NCBI GenBank assembly: GCA_002392915.1
Contig: DGHQ01000023.1
Coordinates: forward strand, 62,001-126,000
DNA from: Bacteroidales bacterium UBA3844
GTDB lineage: Bacteria; Bacteroidota; Bacteroidia; Bacteroidales; Paludibacteraceae
DNA: 64,000 nucleotides
Direction of reading: 5' to 3'
In this document: in pieces, positions 16,112-25,185 of the stretch
Position numbering within the stretch: position 1 is the first letter of the stretch
Layout of the letters: the number at the start of each line of letters is the position of its first letter
The notes under the pieces: model-generated
Database searches by the model: none
Told to the model about the DNA's origin: nothing
What the model saw: the letters and a program-made list of their open reading frames with translations, nothing else
Program-made: the position numbers and the translations under genes

Positions 16112-18772
16112 TCACATCTGCCCCAAATAGTTTATCAATTCCTGTACTGAAATAGCATTATCCAATTTGACATTTTCAAACACCATAAAATAACGGTAAT
16201 CGTCTCCTGCTTTGTTGGCCCAATACCTACCCAACTCTATTTTGTCTCGGCTATCGGAATTATCCCTATCATCACCTTTCGTTTCAACCAATACAATTTT
16301 ACCACTTTCCAAATATACAATGAAATCAGGATAATGGTTGATAAATCCATTCAAACAGAATCCTTTTCCTCTTTCCGGGTTACGATGCCAAAAGATCACA
16401 TTATCCAGATTCGCCACCTGAGAAATGACACGGTATTCAAAATCATTCATATCTCCTTCATCAGTATACAAACCTTTACTTAGTCCAACTACTGATTTGC
16501 CAAGAGTGATTGAATCTTCGAACTCATATTGTGGATTACATTTTATCAACCCAACATCCATCCACTCCTTGAACTTCTTCTTCTGATGCTCCAAAATAAG
16601 TGATCTTATTTTGCCTCGGAACGCCTTTACTGCTACAATATCATGTTCATATAGGTCGTCCAGCATCTCGTCCGAAAGATTATTCAACACTTTCTTCACA
16701 TAGTTTGTTATATGAGGCTCATGAATCTCATCAAAATTAAGTTGCTTGGCTATTTTCCCAGCCAACTGTTCTCTTTTCTTTTCAACATTGTAACCAACAA
16801 ACATCTCTCTTAATATTGTCACCTGCTGATTATTGAAAGAGTACTGCTTTGGCACATATTCATTGTCTGTTCTTTTTTCCAAATCAATTTTCACCGTCTC
16901 TTGTTCAGTTCTGGTGAAATCAACATTACTATCAGCATTATCAAGCAGAAAATCTTCTGCCAACATTGTCTTGGACACGTTAACATAATCTCCCATTGAA
17001 AAAAGGGAATTGCTTTTTATCTTTTTCTGAAAGACTGGCAACTTTATCGTTTTTGCCAAATTAGCAAAATCATCTTTTATTCTATATGTTTTCACTTTAT
17101 CTCGGATTTCATTTGGGATTTCAGCACAAGAATTCTCTTCTGCATTGGCTTTTTCATAATCGACATTTTGTTGTTGAGCCTTGGACAGCATATCTTCTAC
17201 ATGTTTGTTATCGGTTTCATTATTGGAAGACGTCGCTGTCTTGATTTGCTCTATATCAAAATCTTCTTGCGAGAGATCTGATTCATCTGTCTTATTATCA
17301 TTCTGTAATTGAGACAAAGCATTGGGAGATGAAGTAGTCGGCTGATCGAAAATTGAAATTTGTGTCGGAGTGTTGACGGAATTATCCGACAGCACACTGT
17401 TTTCTGCCAATCTGTAATCTTTCTGACTGAATCCTGCATTATGCAAACTATGTATCACACTCTCCACTGTCTCCCTGAAATTTGAAGAGGAAGTGAACAC
17501 GTATGAAAAGTTGAGAAAATCATCTGCATGATGCAAAGTATATGGCAATCGCAAAATACGGCCCAAAATCTGCTCAACATCAACCCTTGAATTCTTATTT
17601 GCCAACGATGCTAAAATATAGGCGAACGGACAATCCCATCCCTCTTTAAGTGCATTGACCGTGATAATATATCGGATTTCACAATCACGACTCATCAGAT
17701 CTATATTTTTCAGCTCGTTCTTTTCAGCAGTCTTTATTGCAATATGACCTTCTGGGATTCCTGCCTTCACAAGATTATCTTTCACCTTATCGAAAGTAAT
17801 AGTGTCTTTCTCATTCTTTGGCTGGGCTTGGAACAATACAATAGGCCGGATATAAGCACCTCCATTTTTCTCCATTTCAACGGCTCTTTTTTCAAGATTA
17901 CGTTGCATCTGAATAGCATCAATAATAACCTCCTCCGTGCTGTTTCTGTTGTAAAGGATAACTGGAAGTTTCACCATATTGGCTTTTTTCAGACTCATGG
18001 CATCCACGAAACTTATGATGTTACTTTTTTTACGAGGAGTGGCAGTGAGATCGAGAATAAAACGAGGATTGATATTATTAAGCATATCCAAACGAAGATT
18101 CGCCTCAAAATTATGACTTTCGTCTATAATTACAACAGGATTGAGATGAGCTATGGTCTGAATAAGAGATGTTTCGTCTGCTCCATCTATCTTATTATCA
18201 TTTCCGTATGAATTTGCATATTCCGCAAGACTTGAATTTTCGCGATAAACGCGTCGCCCATCTTTATTATTTGAGGCAAACGACTGTACACTCAACACAA
18301 AAATCGTCAGTTGATTATGTATCTGGTTGGGTCTGATTCCCTGTCCACTGAGTGCGGATTCCTTGTCGACAACCTGCACAGCATGATTAAAAAGAGTATC
18401 TATTTTTTGTCTGTAAGGATGCTGTGGATTGCTCAGATTCCTATAAGTCTGCACTAAGATAGGATCACTTGGCACAAACCATACAACAACCTGAGGTGCA
18501 TCAGATAGAGAATGATCAAAAATAGTGCGTAAGGCATTGCACGCAATAAATGTTTTACCGCCTGCTGTAGGCACTTTGAACATGACACGTGGCACGCCTT
18601 TGATTGTGTTGTCGTATGGGCGTAACACATCACAATCCAACGTGTTCACATTTATTCCCTTCTGTAGCCAAAAATTGCTGTAGGCACGACTCAGATTATT
18701 GTCTTTATTCAGTTGCTCCATAAACGATGCGAGATCGTTGAGCACCTCTTGCTGATATGATTTTAGTTCCAT
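16112..18772 (-). CDS. Type III restriction enzyme, Res subunit
   Basis: 886 residues. Superfamily 2 helicase motor with Walker A VPTAGGKT at 67-74, the DEAH-type box DESH at 217-220 (VVIIDESHN), LTATP near 240 and motif V/VI (NALKEGWDCPFAYI, QILGRILRLPY). The C-terminal domain is a PD-(D/E)XK nuclease with PDFIVYLES at 815 and the catalytic ETK at 830-832 (IVLVETKGDD). With Mod it would translocate on DNA and cut near unmodified sites. A low-complexity, charged stretch (~480-560) separates motor and nuclease parts. The Mod stop codon is 2 bases upstream of its start, so expression is coupled. Confidence 0.92.
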   Translation of the reverse strand: MELKSYQQEVLNDLASFMEQLNKDNNLSRAYSNFWLQKGINVNTLDCDVLRPYDNTIKGVPRVMFKVPTAGGKTFIACNALRTIFDHSLSDAPQVVVWFVPSDPILVQTYRNLSNPQHPYRQKIDTLFNHAVQVVDKESALSGQGIRPNQIHNQLTIFVLSVQSFASNNKDGRRVYRENSSLAEYANSYGNDNKIDGADETSLIQTIAHLNPVVIIDESHNFEANLRLDMLNNINPRFILDLTATPRKKSNIISFVDAMSLKKANMVKLPVILYNRNSTEEVIIDAIQMQRNLEKRAVEMEKNGGAYIRPIVLFQAQPKNEKDTITFDKVKDNLVKAGIPEGHIAIKTAEKNELKNIDLMSRDCEIRYIITVNALKEGWDCPFAYILASLANKNSRVDVEQILGRILRLPYTLHHADDFLNFSYVFTSSSNFRETVESVIHSLHNAGFSQKDYRLAENSVLSDNSVNTPTQISIFDQPTTSSPNALSQLQNDNKTDESDLSQEDFDIEQIKTATSSNNETDNKHVEDMLSKAQQQNVDYEKANAEENSCAEIPNEIRDKVKTYRIKDDFANLAKTIKLPVFQKKIKSNSLFSMGDYVNVSKTMLAEDFLLDNADSNVDFTRTEQETVKIDLEKRTDNEYVPKQYSFNNQQVTILREMFVGYNVEKKREQLAGKIAKQLNFDEIHEPHITNYVKKVLNNLSDEMLDDLYEHDIVAVKAFRGKIRSLILEHQKKKFKEWMDVGLIKCNPQYEFEDSITLGKSVVGLSKGLYTDEGDMNDFEYRVISQVANLDNVIFWHRNPERGKGFCLNGFINHYPDFIVYLESGKIVLVETKGDDRDNSDSRDKIELGRYWANKAGDDYRYFMVFENVKLDNAISVQELINYLGQM

Positions 18773-18774
18773 GA

Positions 18775-20367
18775 TTAAAATTTTCTAATGTCTCTCGGTA
18801 TCTTTTTGAAGACAATGTTCTTGGCCAACAAATCTTCTTTATCTATCAAACACTGATCCGCATAGATAATATACTGCTCTGCACGTTTTTCCACGATATC
18901 AAGAGTATCGTAAGACAAAGTAGTGATTCGTCCCTTCTCGTAATAGAAATAATACCCTGCTCCATTATGATTGCCTAAATAGTATTTGTCGTCCTCATCT
19001 CCACAATATGGGACATGAGTTTCCGAATACCATATATATTCCTTTATTTTTTCTACAGGCTGATTCTCATTTATATAGTCGCCAATCATGATGGGTTCTC
19101 CCAACTCATAATATGAAAACGAACCGCCAGTTCCTTCCACTGCATTTTTTCCATCTCCATATCCATTGATGACACGACGAACACGCTCGGCAGTGATTGA
19201 CTCAGCATAATCCTCCATCTCCACCAAGATGAATTTTCTATTGCCTCCATCCTGCTTGTTCAAATTCAAAACCGCATGTGCTGTGGTACCTGAACCTGCG
19301 AAAGAATCGAGAATAATGCAGTCAGGAGCAGAGGCAATTTGAAGTATACGATTAATTAAGTGTGTTGGTTTTGGTGTATCAAATAGTGCAGAGCCTCCGA
19401 ATATAGTTTTTATTTCCTCTCTCGCCTCATGATTATGCCCAACCTCATTAAACCTCCATAATGTTTTTGATGGTATACCTTGTTTTTTTAGATCACAAAG
19501 AAATGTTTTTCGAGAAGGGACAGAATCTCCATCTTTACCAAACCAAATTTCATTATTTTCCTCCATTTCTCTTAAACTTTCTTCTGAGTACCTTGGATAA
19601 GTTCCTTTAGGAGGAATAAATACTACACCATTCTTGAAAACGTAAGAAAAATTTGCTGTTTTTTCTGAACCACTTTTTGCATGAAGAGGAGTTGATTTCC
19701 AAACTCCTTTAGGATGATTGTCAGGATTCTTGTACGCCGCATCCATTTCTGGAGTTCTCGGAAGTAAATTTGGCCTCCATAATTCTTTATTTTTTGCATA
19801 TAAAACAATAAAATCATGATTATCAGAAAGCCATTTTGCATCATTGGATATCGTATATTTCTTTTCCCATATAATATTTGCCACCAAATTTCCGGCTCCA
19901 AAAATCTCATCACAGATAAGTTTCAAATTAGCTTGTTCATTGTCGTCGATAGAGATAAAAATAGCCCCATCGTCGGAAAGAAGCTGACGAAGGAGAGACA
20001 AGCGAGGATACATCATGCAGAGCCACTTATCATGACGGCTGAGATCTTCCGCCTCTTTCCCGACCACCTGACCAAGCCATTTCTGGATCTTTGGAGAGTT
20101 GACATTATCATTGTAAACCCAATTTTCATTACCTGTGTTATACGGAGGATCTATATAGATACATTTTATTCTGCCTTCATATTCAGGCAATAAGGCTTTC
20201 AGAGCCTCTAAATTATCTCCATGAATGATTTTGTTGTCTGATTTGATATCAGCAGATTGTTCACTGCCGACTGATGAAAACGTATATTGTTTATCCAATG
20301 TACGGAATGGGACATCATTATGATGCTTTACCACAGAATCCTTTCCTATCCAATTGAGTGTGGGCAT
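18775..20367 (-). CDS. Type III DNA methyltransferase, Mod subunit
   Basis: 530 residues from the ATG at 20367 (MPTLNWIGKDSVVKHHNDVP). DPPY (motif IV) at 73-76 comes before the AdoMet-binding FAGSGTT (motif I) near 356, the beta-class order expected of type III N6-adenine methyltransferases. The target-recognition region lies between (~150-340). It both modifies the host sites and provides specificity for Res, encoded 2 bases downstream. The reading frame stays open upstream to a GTG at 20502, but that extension runs through a hairpin plus T7 run and reads like leader sequence, so I prefer the ATG. See the leader entry for possible attenuation. Confidence 0.92.
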   Translation of the reverse strand: MPTLNWIGKDSVVKHHNDVPFRTLDKQYTFSSVGSEQSADIKSDNKIIHGDNLEALKALLPEYEGRIKCIYIDPPYNTGNENWVYNDNVNSPKIQKWLGQVVGKEAEDLSRHDKWLCMMYPRLSLLRQLLSDDGAIFISIDDNEQANLKLICDEIFGAGNLVANIIWEKKYTISNDAKWLSDNHDFIVLYAKNKELWRPNLLPRTPEMDAAYKNPDNHPKGVWKSTPLHAKSGSEKTANFSYVFKNGVVFIPPKGTYPRYSEESLREMEENNEIWFGKDGDSVPSRKTFLCDLKKQGIPSKTLWRFNEVGHNHEAREEIKTIFGGSALFDTPKPTHLINRILQIASAPDCIILDSFAGSGTTAHAVLNLNKQDGGNRKFILVEMEDYAESITAERVRRVINGYGDGKNAVEGTGGSFSYYELGEPIMIGDYINENQPVEKIKEYIWYSETHVPYCGDEDDKYYLGNHNGAGYYFYYEKGRITTLSYDTLDIVEKRAEQYIIYADQCLIDKEDLLAKNIVFKKIPRDIRKF

Positions 20368-20436
20368 AATCTTTAATAGCAAATTGAAATTTATAACCAA
20401 AATTTTCGCTAGCCGCCCCACTTCCCATATAAGCAT

Positions 20437-20538
20437 AAAAAAACGTGAGCCGTTCGTTTGTTGCCTATTACTCACTGCGGTATTCCCCAATACCTTGTAC
20501 ACTAATAAGCACGAAACGGCTCACGCCATAAGGCGTGA
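20437..20538 (-). promoter_or_regulatory. Structured leader of mod with mutually exclusive hairpins
   Basis: On the minus strand the first hairpin is TCACGCC-TTAT-GGCGTGA (20538-20521). Its 3' arm overlaps the 5' arm of a second stem: CGTGAGCCGTT (20525-20515) pairs perfectly with AACGGCTCACG (20454-20444), followed at once by seven T residues (20443-20437). The 60-base loop holds a further hairpin GGTATT-GGGG-AATACC (20494-20479). This is the architecture of a transcription attenuator: first hairpin formed, terminator blocked. The 299 bases between mod and the YhcG gene hold this leader, a possible leader peptide and AT-rich sequence. Confidence 0.5.
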
Positions 20539-20555
20539 ACCTCTCGCTTGCTCAT
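20502..20555 (-). CDS. Possible 17-residue leader peptide upstream of mod
   Basis: ATG at 20555 to TAG at 20504-20502, encoding MSKREVHALWREPFRAY. It spans the first leader hairpin and the 5' arm of the terminator-like stem, so a ribosome on it would change folding. Its TAG overlaps a GTG (TAGTG) that opens an in-frame 5' extension of mod. No ribosome-binding evidence is visible; this could be chance. Confidence 0.25.
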   Translation of the reverse strand: MSKREVHALWREPFRAY

Positions 20556-20666
20556 TCTCGTGTACTTTTAAATTTGGGGAATTTTCAGTGAAGAGAATAA
20601 GAGCGTAAAGCTCAATATATTTAATATGTCAAGTATCTAAATCTTCTGTTTCTTTTTATCTATAGT

Positions 20667-21683
20667 TTATTCGTTCAACATTTTTCTGACTCTGTTCAAC
20701 TCCGCTTGAAGTTCCTCCTCAGTAGGCAAAGTCAATTTGTATTTTGAAGCAAAAATTTGTTTTGCGTCGTTCAATATGGAATAACGAGCTATGGCTTCGT
20801 TCTTTTCCGAGCATAGTATCAGTCCAATTGTCGGATTATCGTCAGGCTGTTTCATCAAATCGTCAAACATTCGGATATAACTGTCCATCTGCCCAACATC
20901 CTGATGTGTGAGTTTACCCAACTTCAAATCTATCAGCACATAGCATTTCAAGATGCTGTTGTAAAAAACCAAATCGACATAAAAATCCTCATCCTCATAA
21001 CGCATACGTTTCTGGCGTGCCACAAAACAAAATCCCTTTCCCATTTCAAGCATAAAATCTTCCAAATTGGAAATAAGACCTTTCTCTATGTCACTTTCAC
21101 GAAGAGCCGGATAGTCCTTGAGATTAAGGAATTCAAGCACATAAGGATCTTTTATCAATTCTTCTGGTGCAAGTTGACTTAATTTCTCCTTTGCCTCCGA
21201 AATGACAACCGCTTTATTTTGACTTGCAAGCAATCTATCGTAGTAAAGAGTTGAGATTTGTCTGTCAAGTTGTCTTGTCGACCAGACCTCATCTGCCGCC
21301 TCATTCATATACCATATTCTAGCCTTTTCATTATCGACACTGATCAATCTGCGATAATGGCTCCAACTCAATTCGTGACGCAGTGTGTCACAAATTGGGA
21401 ACGTTTTGAAAAACAGCCTCATATATCTCAAATTGCTCTCATCAAACCCCTTTCCGAATTCAGCTGTAAGTTTTTGAGAAAGTTTCTTCAAAACCTGTTT
21501 TCCGTATTCGGCTCGCTCCCATTTCAATTCATCCTCTGTTATCAAACGTCCTATTTCCCAATACGCAGTGACCATAGCAAAATTAACAGCATGATATACT
21601 GTTTGTCTTGCTTTTTTCAAAACTGATGAAATCGATACATACAATTCATCACTTGTCACTTGTGTACTATCCTTTTCAAGCAT
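20667..21683 (-). CDS. YhcG/DUF1016 family PD-(D/E)XK nuclease
   Basis: 338 residues. The N-terminal DUF1016_N helical domain (VYHAVNFAMVTAYWEIGRLI, then LRYMRLFFKTFP and LSWSHYRRLI) precedes a C-terminal nuclease-like domain: FYVDLVFYNSILKCYVLIDLKLG, in which an Asp and a D-x-K triad replace the classical D-ExK, then LTHQDVGQMDSYIRMFDD. Members are frequent beside restriction-modification genes and are presumed nucleases with a role in defence or replication restart; none has a settled function that I can name. It lies 300 bases upstream of mod on the same strand. Confidence 0.85.
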   Translation of the reverse strand: MLEKDSTQVTSDELYVSISSVLKKARQTVYHAVNFAMVTAYWEIGRLITEDELKWERAEYGKQVLKKLSQKLTAEFGKGFDESNLRYMRLFFKTFPICDTLRHELSWSHYRRLISVDNEKARIWYMNEAADEVWSTRQLDRQISTLYYDRLLASQNKAVVISEAKEKLSQLAPEELIKDPYVLEFLNLKDYPALRESDIEKGLISNLEDFMLEMGKGFCFVARQKRMRYEDEDFYVDLVFYNSILKCYVLIDLKLGKLTHQDVGQMDSYIRMFDDLMKQPDDNPTIGLILCSEKNEAIARYSILNDAKQIFASKYKLTLPTEEELQAELNRVRKMLNE

Positions 21684-21811
21684 ATTTTTGTCGTTATCAA
21701 GACAGCATTATGATAAATGGCTGTCTTTTTCTTTCTTATGCAAATATAATGAATGATTTTACAATTCATTATGAAAATGAAATTAATTCAGCATTATGAA
21801 TATTCTTATCA

Positions 21812-21900
21812 GGCAACCACAAGGGATCGCCCTTACGGTCAAAATACCCCAACGATGGATTTTCCCAAAAATTACGCATTACGAATTACGCATTACGAAT
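21812..21900 (+). repeat. Dispersed repeat, family C, right copy
   Basis: Same composite and orientation as 16025-16111: CCACAAGGGATCGCCCTTAC, GATGGATTTTCCC, then tandem ATTACGCATTACGAATT units. The two copies lie outside the Res-Mod-YhcG cassette, 5.8 kb apart. The 322-base gap 21684-22005 holds this copy, a family A hairpin and more AT-rich repeat; I see no gene in it. Confidence 0.7.
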
Positions 21901-21910
21901 TGATCCAGAC

Positions 21911-21932
21911 ACGCACGTCCGTGCGTCTCTAC
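21911..21932 (-). repeat. REP-like hairpin, family A
   Basis: Minus-strand GTAGAGACGCACGGACGTGC plus palindromic remainder. About 20 bases further along the plus strand comes GATGTGTGGATTACCCC and AT-rich repeat, the same composite as at 38115-38200. Confidence 0.7.
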
Positions 21933-22005
21933 GAGAGAGCAGGTTCACCAGATGTGTGGATTACCCCAAATAATTATGAATATGCATTATGAATTATGCA
22001 TTAAT

Positions 22006-22683
22006 TCACAGGCTATACTCAATATACGTATTCACCTCTTCCGCCACCCATTTTGCCTGAATCGACTCGGAAGCCTTAAGCTGGACGACTATTGATTTCA
22101 CTCTGTCAAGATAAGATTCACGTCGTGCCACCTGCTTCAAGAAGAAGGCGATTGCAGACAATGCCCTCTTATCCGTTTTATGAATATCATCCACGGATTT
22201 CGACAAATATCTGTCGATCATCTCGTCGTTTGCAATATCTTTCATAAGCAGACGGGAATGAAGAGAGTATCCAATCAGCATCTTCTGCCATTCCGTCGCA
22301 TCTGCGAGATTTTTCACAATATCTTCCGCATAATCAAGTCTGATCAAAAGATTTCTCGACAAGTATTCCGCAATTTCCTCATTGAAGGCTTCCGACACCC
22401 ACTTGTCTGCCACCTCACGAGTGAAACATTCCGTCGGCATAATGATTGTGGCAATAAGCATAGTCTCTCTCTGACGCAATCCCCACAGATTTTCAGCAAG
22501 TTCTGCATCCGGCTCTATCTCCGCTGTCAACTCCCTCAGGCGAGGATAAGTCACACCAAACGTCAGTTTATAGCCCAAATGACGCAATCTTGCCGCTGTG
22601 CTTCCATCCATCGACAGACGAAGCATCTCTTTCACCTTACGAACCCTCTCTCGGAGTTCCATTGTCTTATTTACCTTCAACAT
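22006..22683 (-). CDS. AlkD-like DNA alkylation repair family protein
   Basis: 225 residues, entirely alpha-helical by composition and arranged as HEAT-like repeats (ENLWGLRQRETMLIATIIMP, TREVADKWVSEAFNEEIAEY, LLIRLDYAEDIVKNLADATE, WQKMLIGYSLHSRLLMKDIA). The combination of short helical repeats with W and R in EW.K/R segments fits the DNA alkylation repair (AlkC/AlkD) superfamily, which excise 3- and 7-alkylpurines. I cannot confirm the catalytic Asp, so a non-enzymatic HEAT protein is possible. It stands alone between repeat-rich gaps; the 71 bases to tamL contain AT-rich repeats of the TTCATAATTCGTAAT type. Confidence 0.55.
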   Translation of the reverse strand: MLKVNKTMELRERVRKVKEMLRLSMDGSTAARLRHLGYKLTFGVTYPRLRELTAEIEPDAELAENLWGLRQRETMLIATIIMPTECFTREVADKWVSEAFNEEIAEYLSRNLLIRLDYAEDIVKNLADATEWQKMLIGYSLHSRLLMKDIANDEMIDRYLSKSVDDIHKTDKRALSAIAFFLKQVARRESYLDRVKSIVVQLKASESIQAKWVAEEVNTYIEYSL

Positions 22684-22754
22684 AATTTAATTCATAATTC
22701 ATAATTCGTAATGAGCTACGAACTATTAATTATTAACTTTTAATTCTTAATTCA

Positions 22755-25073
22755 TCAGAATGGGTATCCTACAGCGAAATGGAATGAAAAATCGTCGTCC
22801 CAATTCATGCCATGTGCCGTACGCCACTGTGTGCCCTTATCAATTCGAGATGGATCGTGGAATTTCAGACCGAGGTCGAAACGGATCAAGAAGTAAGAGA
22901 AATCTATTCTCAACCCGGCACCTCCTGCCAACGCAATCTGCTTATAGAATTCGTTTATAAAGAATTCTCCACCTTGCTGATCTTCGTTTTTATCTTTATA
23001 TAAAGTCCAAACATTTCCTGCATCGACAAATGTGGCAAGTTCAAGTTTCCAGAACAACTTGATGCGATACTCCAAATTCAACAAAAGATTAATATCTCCC
23101 GTCTGAGCGAGATAGTCGTTAGTAGACGGAAATTTACCGGGACCAAGTGTACGAACCGCCCAACCTCTCACGCCACTCGCTCCACCACCATAGAATCGTT
23201 TTTCAAACGGCACTCCGTCTGAATTTCCATACGGCACAGCGACACCTGCTTTCGCATGGTAGACAATCCTACACTTCTCGTTGATATACTGGTTGAAAGC
23301 ATATTCCAATTCCGTCTTCACATATTGAGAATATGGGACTTCAAAAATCATATTCTTGCCACTAAATTCATCCGTATCGAATTTGCAAATATGACTGAAA
23401 AGCTGAAATGTATTTCCTCCTGTCTCAAAGCTTGCCTTAAATAATTTCTTGTTCAGCAATCTCTTGCTCGACATATTATCGAACGTATACGTGAATCCCG
23501 TGCATAGAATCTGGTGGTCTGTATAGTTGTAGAGCAGAATCGGATTCGTATGTTCGTTGAAATACTTGTCACGAAAAGCGTCTGCATCTTCCATTTTCAC
23601 AAGATTATAGTCGAGGAAGTCGATCTCAAAATTATAGAAGCGACGACGTTGCCATTTATACTTCCATCCCAGGCTTAGTTGGTCTCGCCTATATCCCATC
23701 TGCTGTACACTGAAAGCCGCATGAAGTTCTGTATTCGCATTTATACGGCGCTTGAAATCACGAGTCAAGAACGGAAATAAAACACGAGGAATGGCAAGTG
23801 TTACACTGGCTCCATAATCACGAATTTTGTCATCAGTGATGTCCATTCCACTGATTGCTTCCTGAGAATAACTTATTTTGAATGTCAGACACTCAGATCC
23901 ATGGAAAATATTATGATGACTCCATCCCAATGTGCCGCCAAAACCAAAGTCGCCGGATGTGGTAGTTGCCTCCACATTGGCAGATATAGATTTCATCTTT
24001 GTCGGAGAAAGTGTGATTTGGCAATCCACCTCATTGGCATCGTTATGTTTGTCGTTGAAGTTGATATAAGCGGCTCGCACCACACCAAGAGAATTGAACT
24101 TAGACAAAGTAAAATCTGAACGCATGGAATTATAGAGTTCCCCTTTGCTAAACATGACATTGTCTTCAATCACAGAGGAGCGAAGAAACGGTTTATGAAG
24201 ATACTTCATCAAAATACCCTCTTCTGTTCTGGCACTGTCATAAGCCAGCACCTCAGTATACGACACATTCGGTTTGTCGAGAGTCACGACGGAAATGTCA
24301 CCAATCTTATATTTCGTGTGCGGCACATCCACTCTGCTTCCATCCGAACGCGTCTTGCTGAACGGTTTGAGTTCCAGCGTAATATCCACCTTGTGGTCGC
24401 CGACAGTGGTATCAGCCGTGTAAGTGATGTAATCCTTTGTGAAATAAAAATATCCGTGTCGACGCAACAGGCTCGACATATTATTGCGCTCCGCATCAAG
24501 TTCATCGCTGTCGAAAAGCATTCCCGTCTTCAGTTTCGACTCATAAAATCTATCTGTCTCAACAATCTTTTGGATCGCGGTATCTCCACGATAATCGAAA
24601 TCAATATTCTCAATTCGGAAAGGCACCCCCTCGTCGACATGATAAGTCACAACAGCACGTTTTTTCTTGAACTCCACGTCGGAAGAAACCTTAGCATTCA
24701 TAAAGCCTTTGGCTCTGTAATATTTCTCCAACTGACGCTCGGATTGTATACGCATCATCGAGTTGTAAATCACTGGCGGCTCGCCCATTTTACGAAGAGC
24801 TCGTCCCAAATGTCTTACCCGACCGTTACGCTTAATTGAATCTTTTCTGGAAAGACTATATAGACGGAGGTGCGCTCGGAAAAGACCGAAGATTTTCAAA
24901 TTCGGCTGCTGACGGATATACGACTTCGCGTCGTTCTCCTTCAACTGTGAATTCCTGACGTCCAACTTCACGTCGTCGAGCAAAAAATCTCCGTCCGCCA
25001 CATACTTCACGGGCGAACAGGCGGAAAATAAGATCAAAAATATTGTTATTACTAATAAATATGCTTTTTTCAT
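22755..25073 (-). CDS. tamL: Omp85-family outer-membrane lipoprotein TamL
   Basis: 772 residues. The signal peptide ends in the lipobox FSAC (Cys19), so this is a lipid-anchored Omp85 protein, a form typical of Bacteroidetes where TamL replaces TamA. POTRA-like repeats cover ~25-400 (e.g. TYHVDEGVPFRIENIDFDYR, PHTKYKIGDISVVTLD). The C-terminal half is a 16-strand-type barrel with the Omp85 loop motif FYGGGASGVRGWAVRTLGPG and a final strand ending in Phe (FHFAVGYPF). With the inner-membrane protein TamB (33479-37951 here) it would move or insert proteins or lipids at the outer membrane. TATATTTG on the minus strand at 25104-25111 is a likely -7 box. Confidence 0.88.
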   Translation of the reverse strand: MKKAYLLVITIFLILFSACSPVKYVADGDFLLDDVKLDVRNSQLKENDAKSYIRQQPNLKIFGLFRAHLRLYSLSRKDSIKRNGRVRHLGRALRKMGEPPVIYNSMMRIQSERQLEKYYRAKGFMNAKVSSDVEFKKKRAVVTYHVDEGVPFRIENIDFDYRGDTAIQKIVETDRFYESKLKTGMLFDSDELDAERNNMSSLLRRHGYFYFTKDYITYTADTTVGDHKVDITLELKPFSKTRSDGSRVDVPHTKYKIGDISVVTLDKPNVSYTEVLAYDSARTEEGILMKYLHKPFLRSSVIEDNVMFSKGELYNSMRSDFTLSKFNSLGVVRAAYINFNDKHNDANEVDCQITLSPTKMKSISANVEATTTSGDFGFGGTLGWSHHNIFHGSECLTFKISYSQEAISGMDITDDKIRDYGASVTLAIPRVLFPFLTRDFKRRINANTELHAAFSVQQMGYRRDQLSLGWKYKWQRRRFYNFEIDFLDYNLVKMEDADAFRDKYFNEHTNPILLYNYTDHQILCTGFTYTFDNMSSKRLLNKKLFKASFETGGNTFQLFSHICKFDTDEFSGKNMIFEVPYSQYVKTELEYAFNQYINEKCRIVYHAKAGVAVPYGNSDGVPFEKRFYGGGASGVRGWAVRTLGPGKFPSTNDYLAQTGDINLLLNLEYRIKLFWKLELATFVDAGNVWTLYKDKNEDQQGGEFFINEFYKQIALAGGAGLRIDFSYFLIRFDLGLKFHDPSRIDKGTQWRTAHGMNWDDDFSFHFAVGYPF

Positions 25074-25103
25074 ATATTTTTAGCCTTTTCTGCAAAGGTT
25101 TTG

Positions 25104-25145
25104 CAAATATATCCTTTTTATCACTAAAAATTTGTTATAACTTTG
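25104..25145. promoter_or_regulatory. Divergent -7 boxes for tamL and glmM
   Basis: Minus-strand TATATTTG (25111-25104) points to tamL and plus-strand TAACTTTG (25138-25145) to the mutase gene; both fit TAnnTTTG. No clear -33 elements. Confidence 0.45.
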
Positions 25146-25185
25146 CTTTAATATTGATTGAATGAAAAAAATTAATAAATAAGAT

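Noticed and set aside
16000..22000. Prophage or integrative element around the restriction genes
   Set aside because: No integrase, tRNA attachment site or phage genes; only the repeats bound it.
22180..24839. Long plus-strand open frames opposite the AlkD-like and tamL genes
   Set aside because: Antisense to well-supported coding sequence; residues look like frame shadows.
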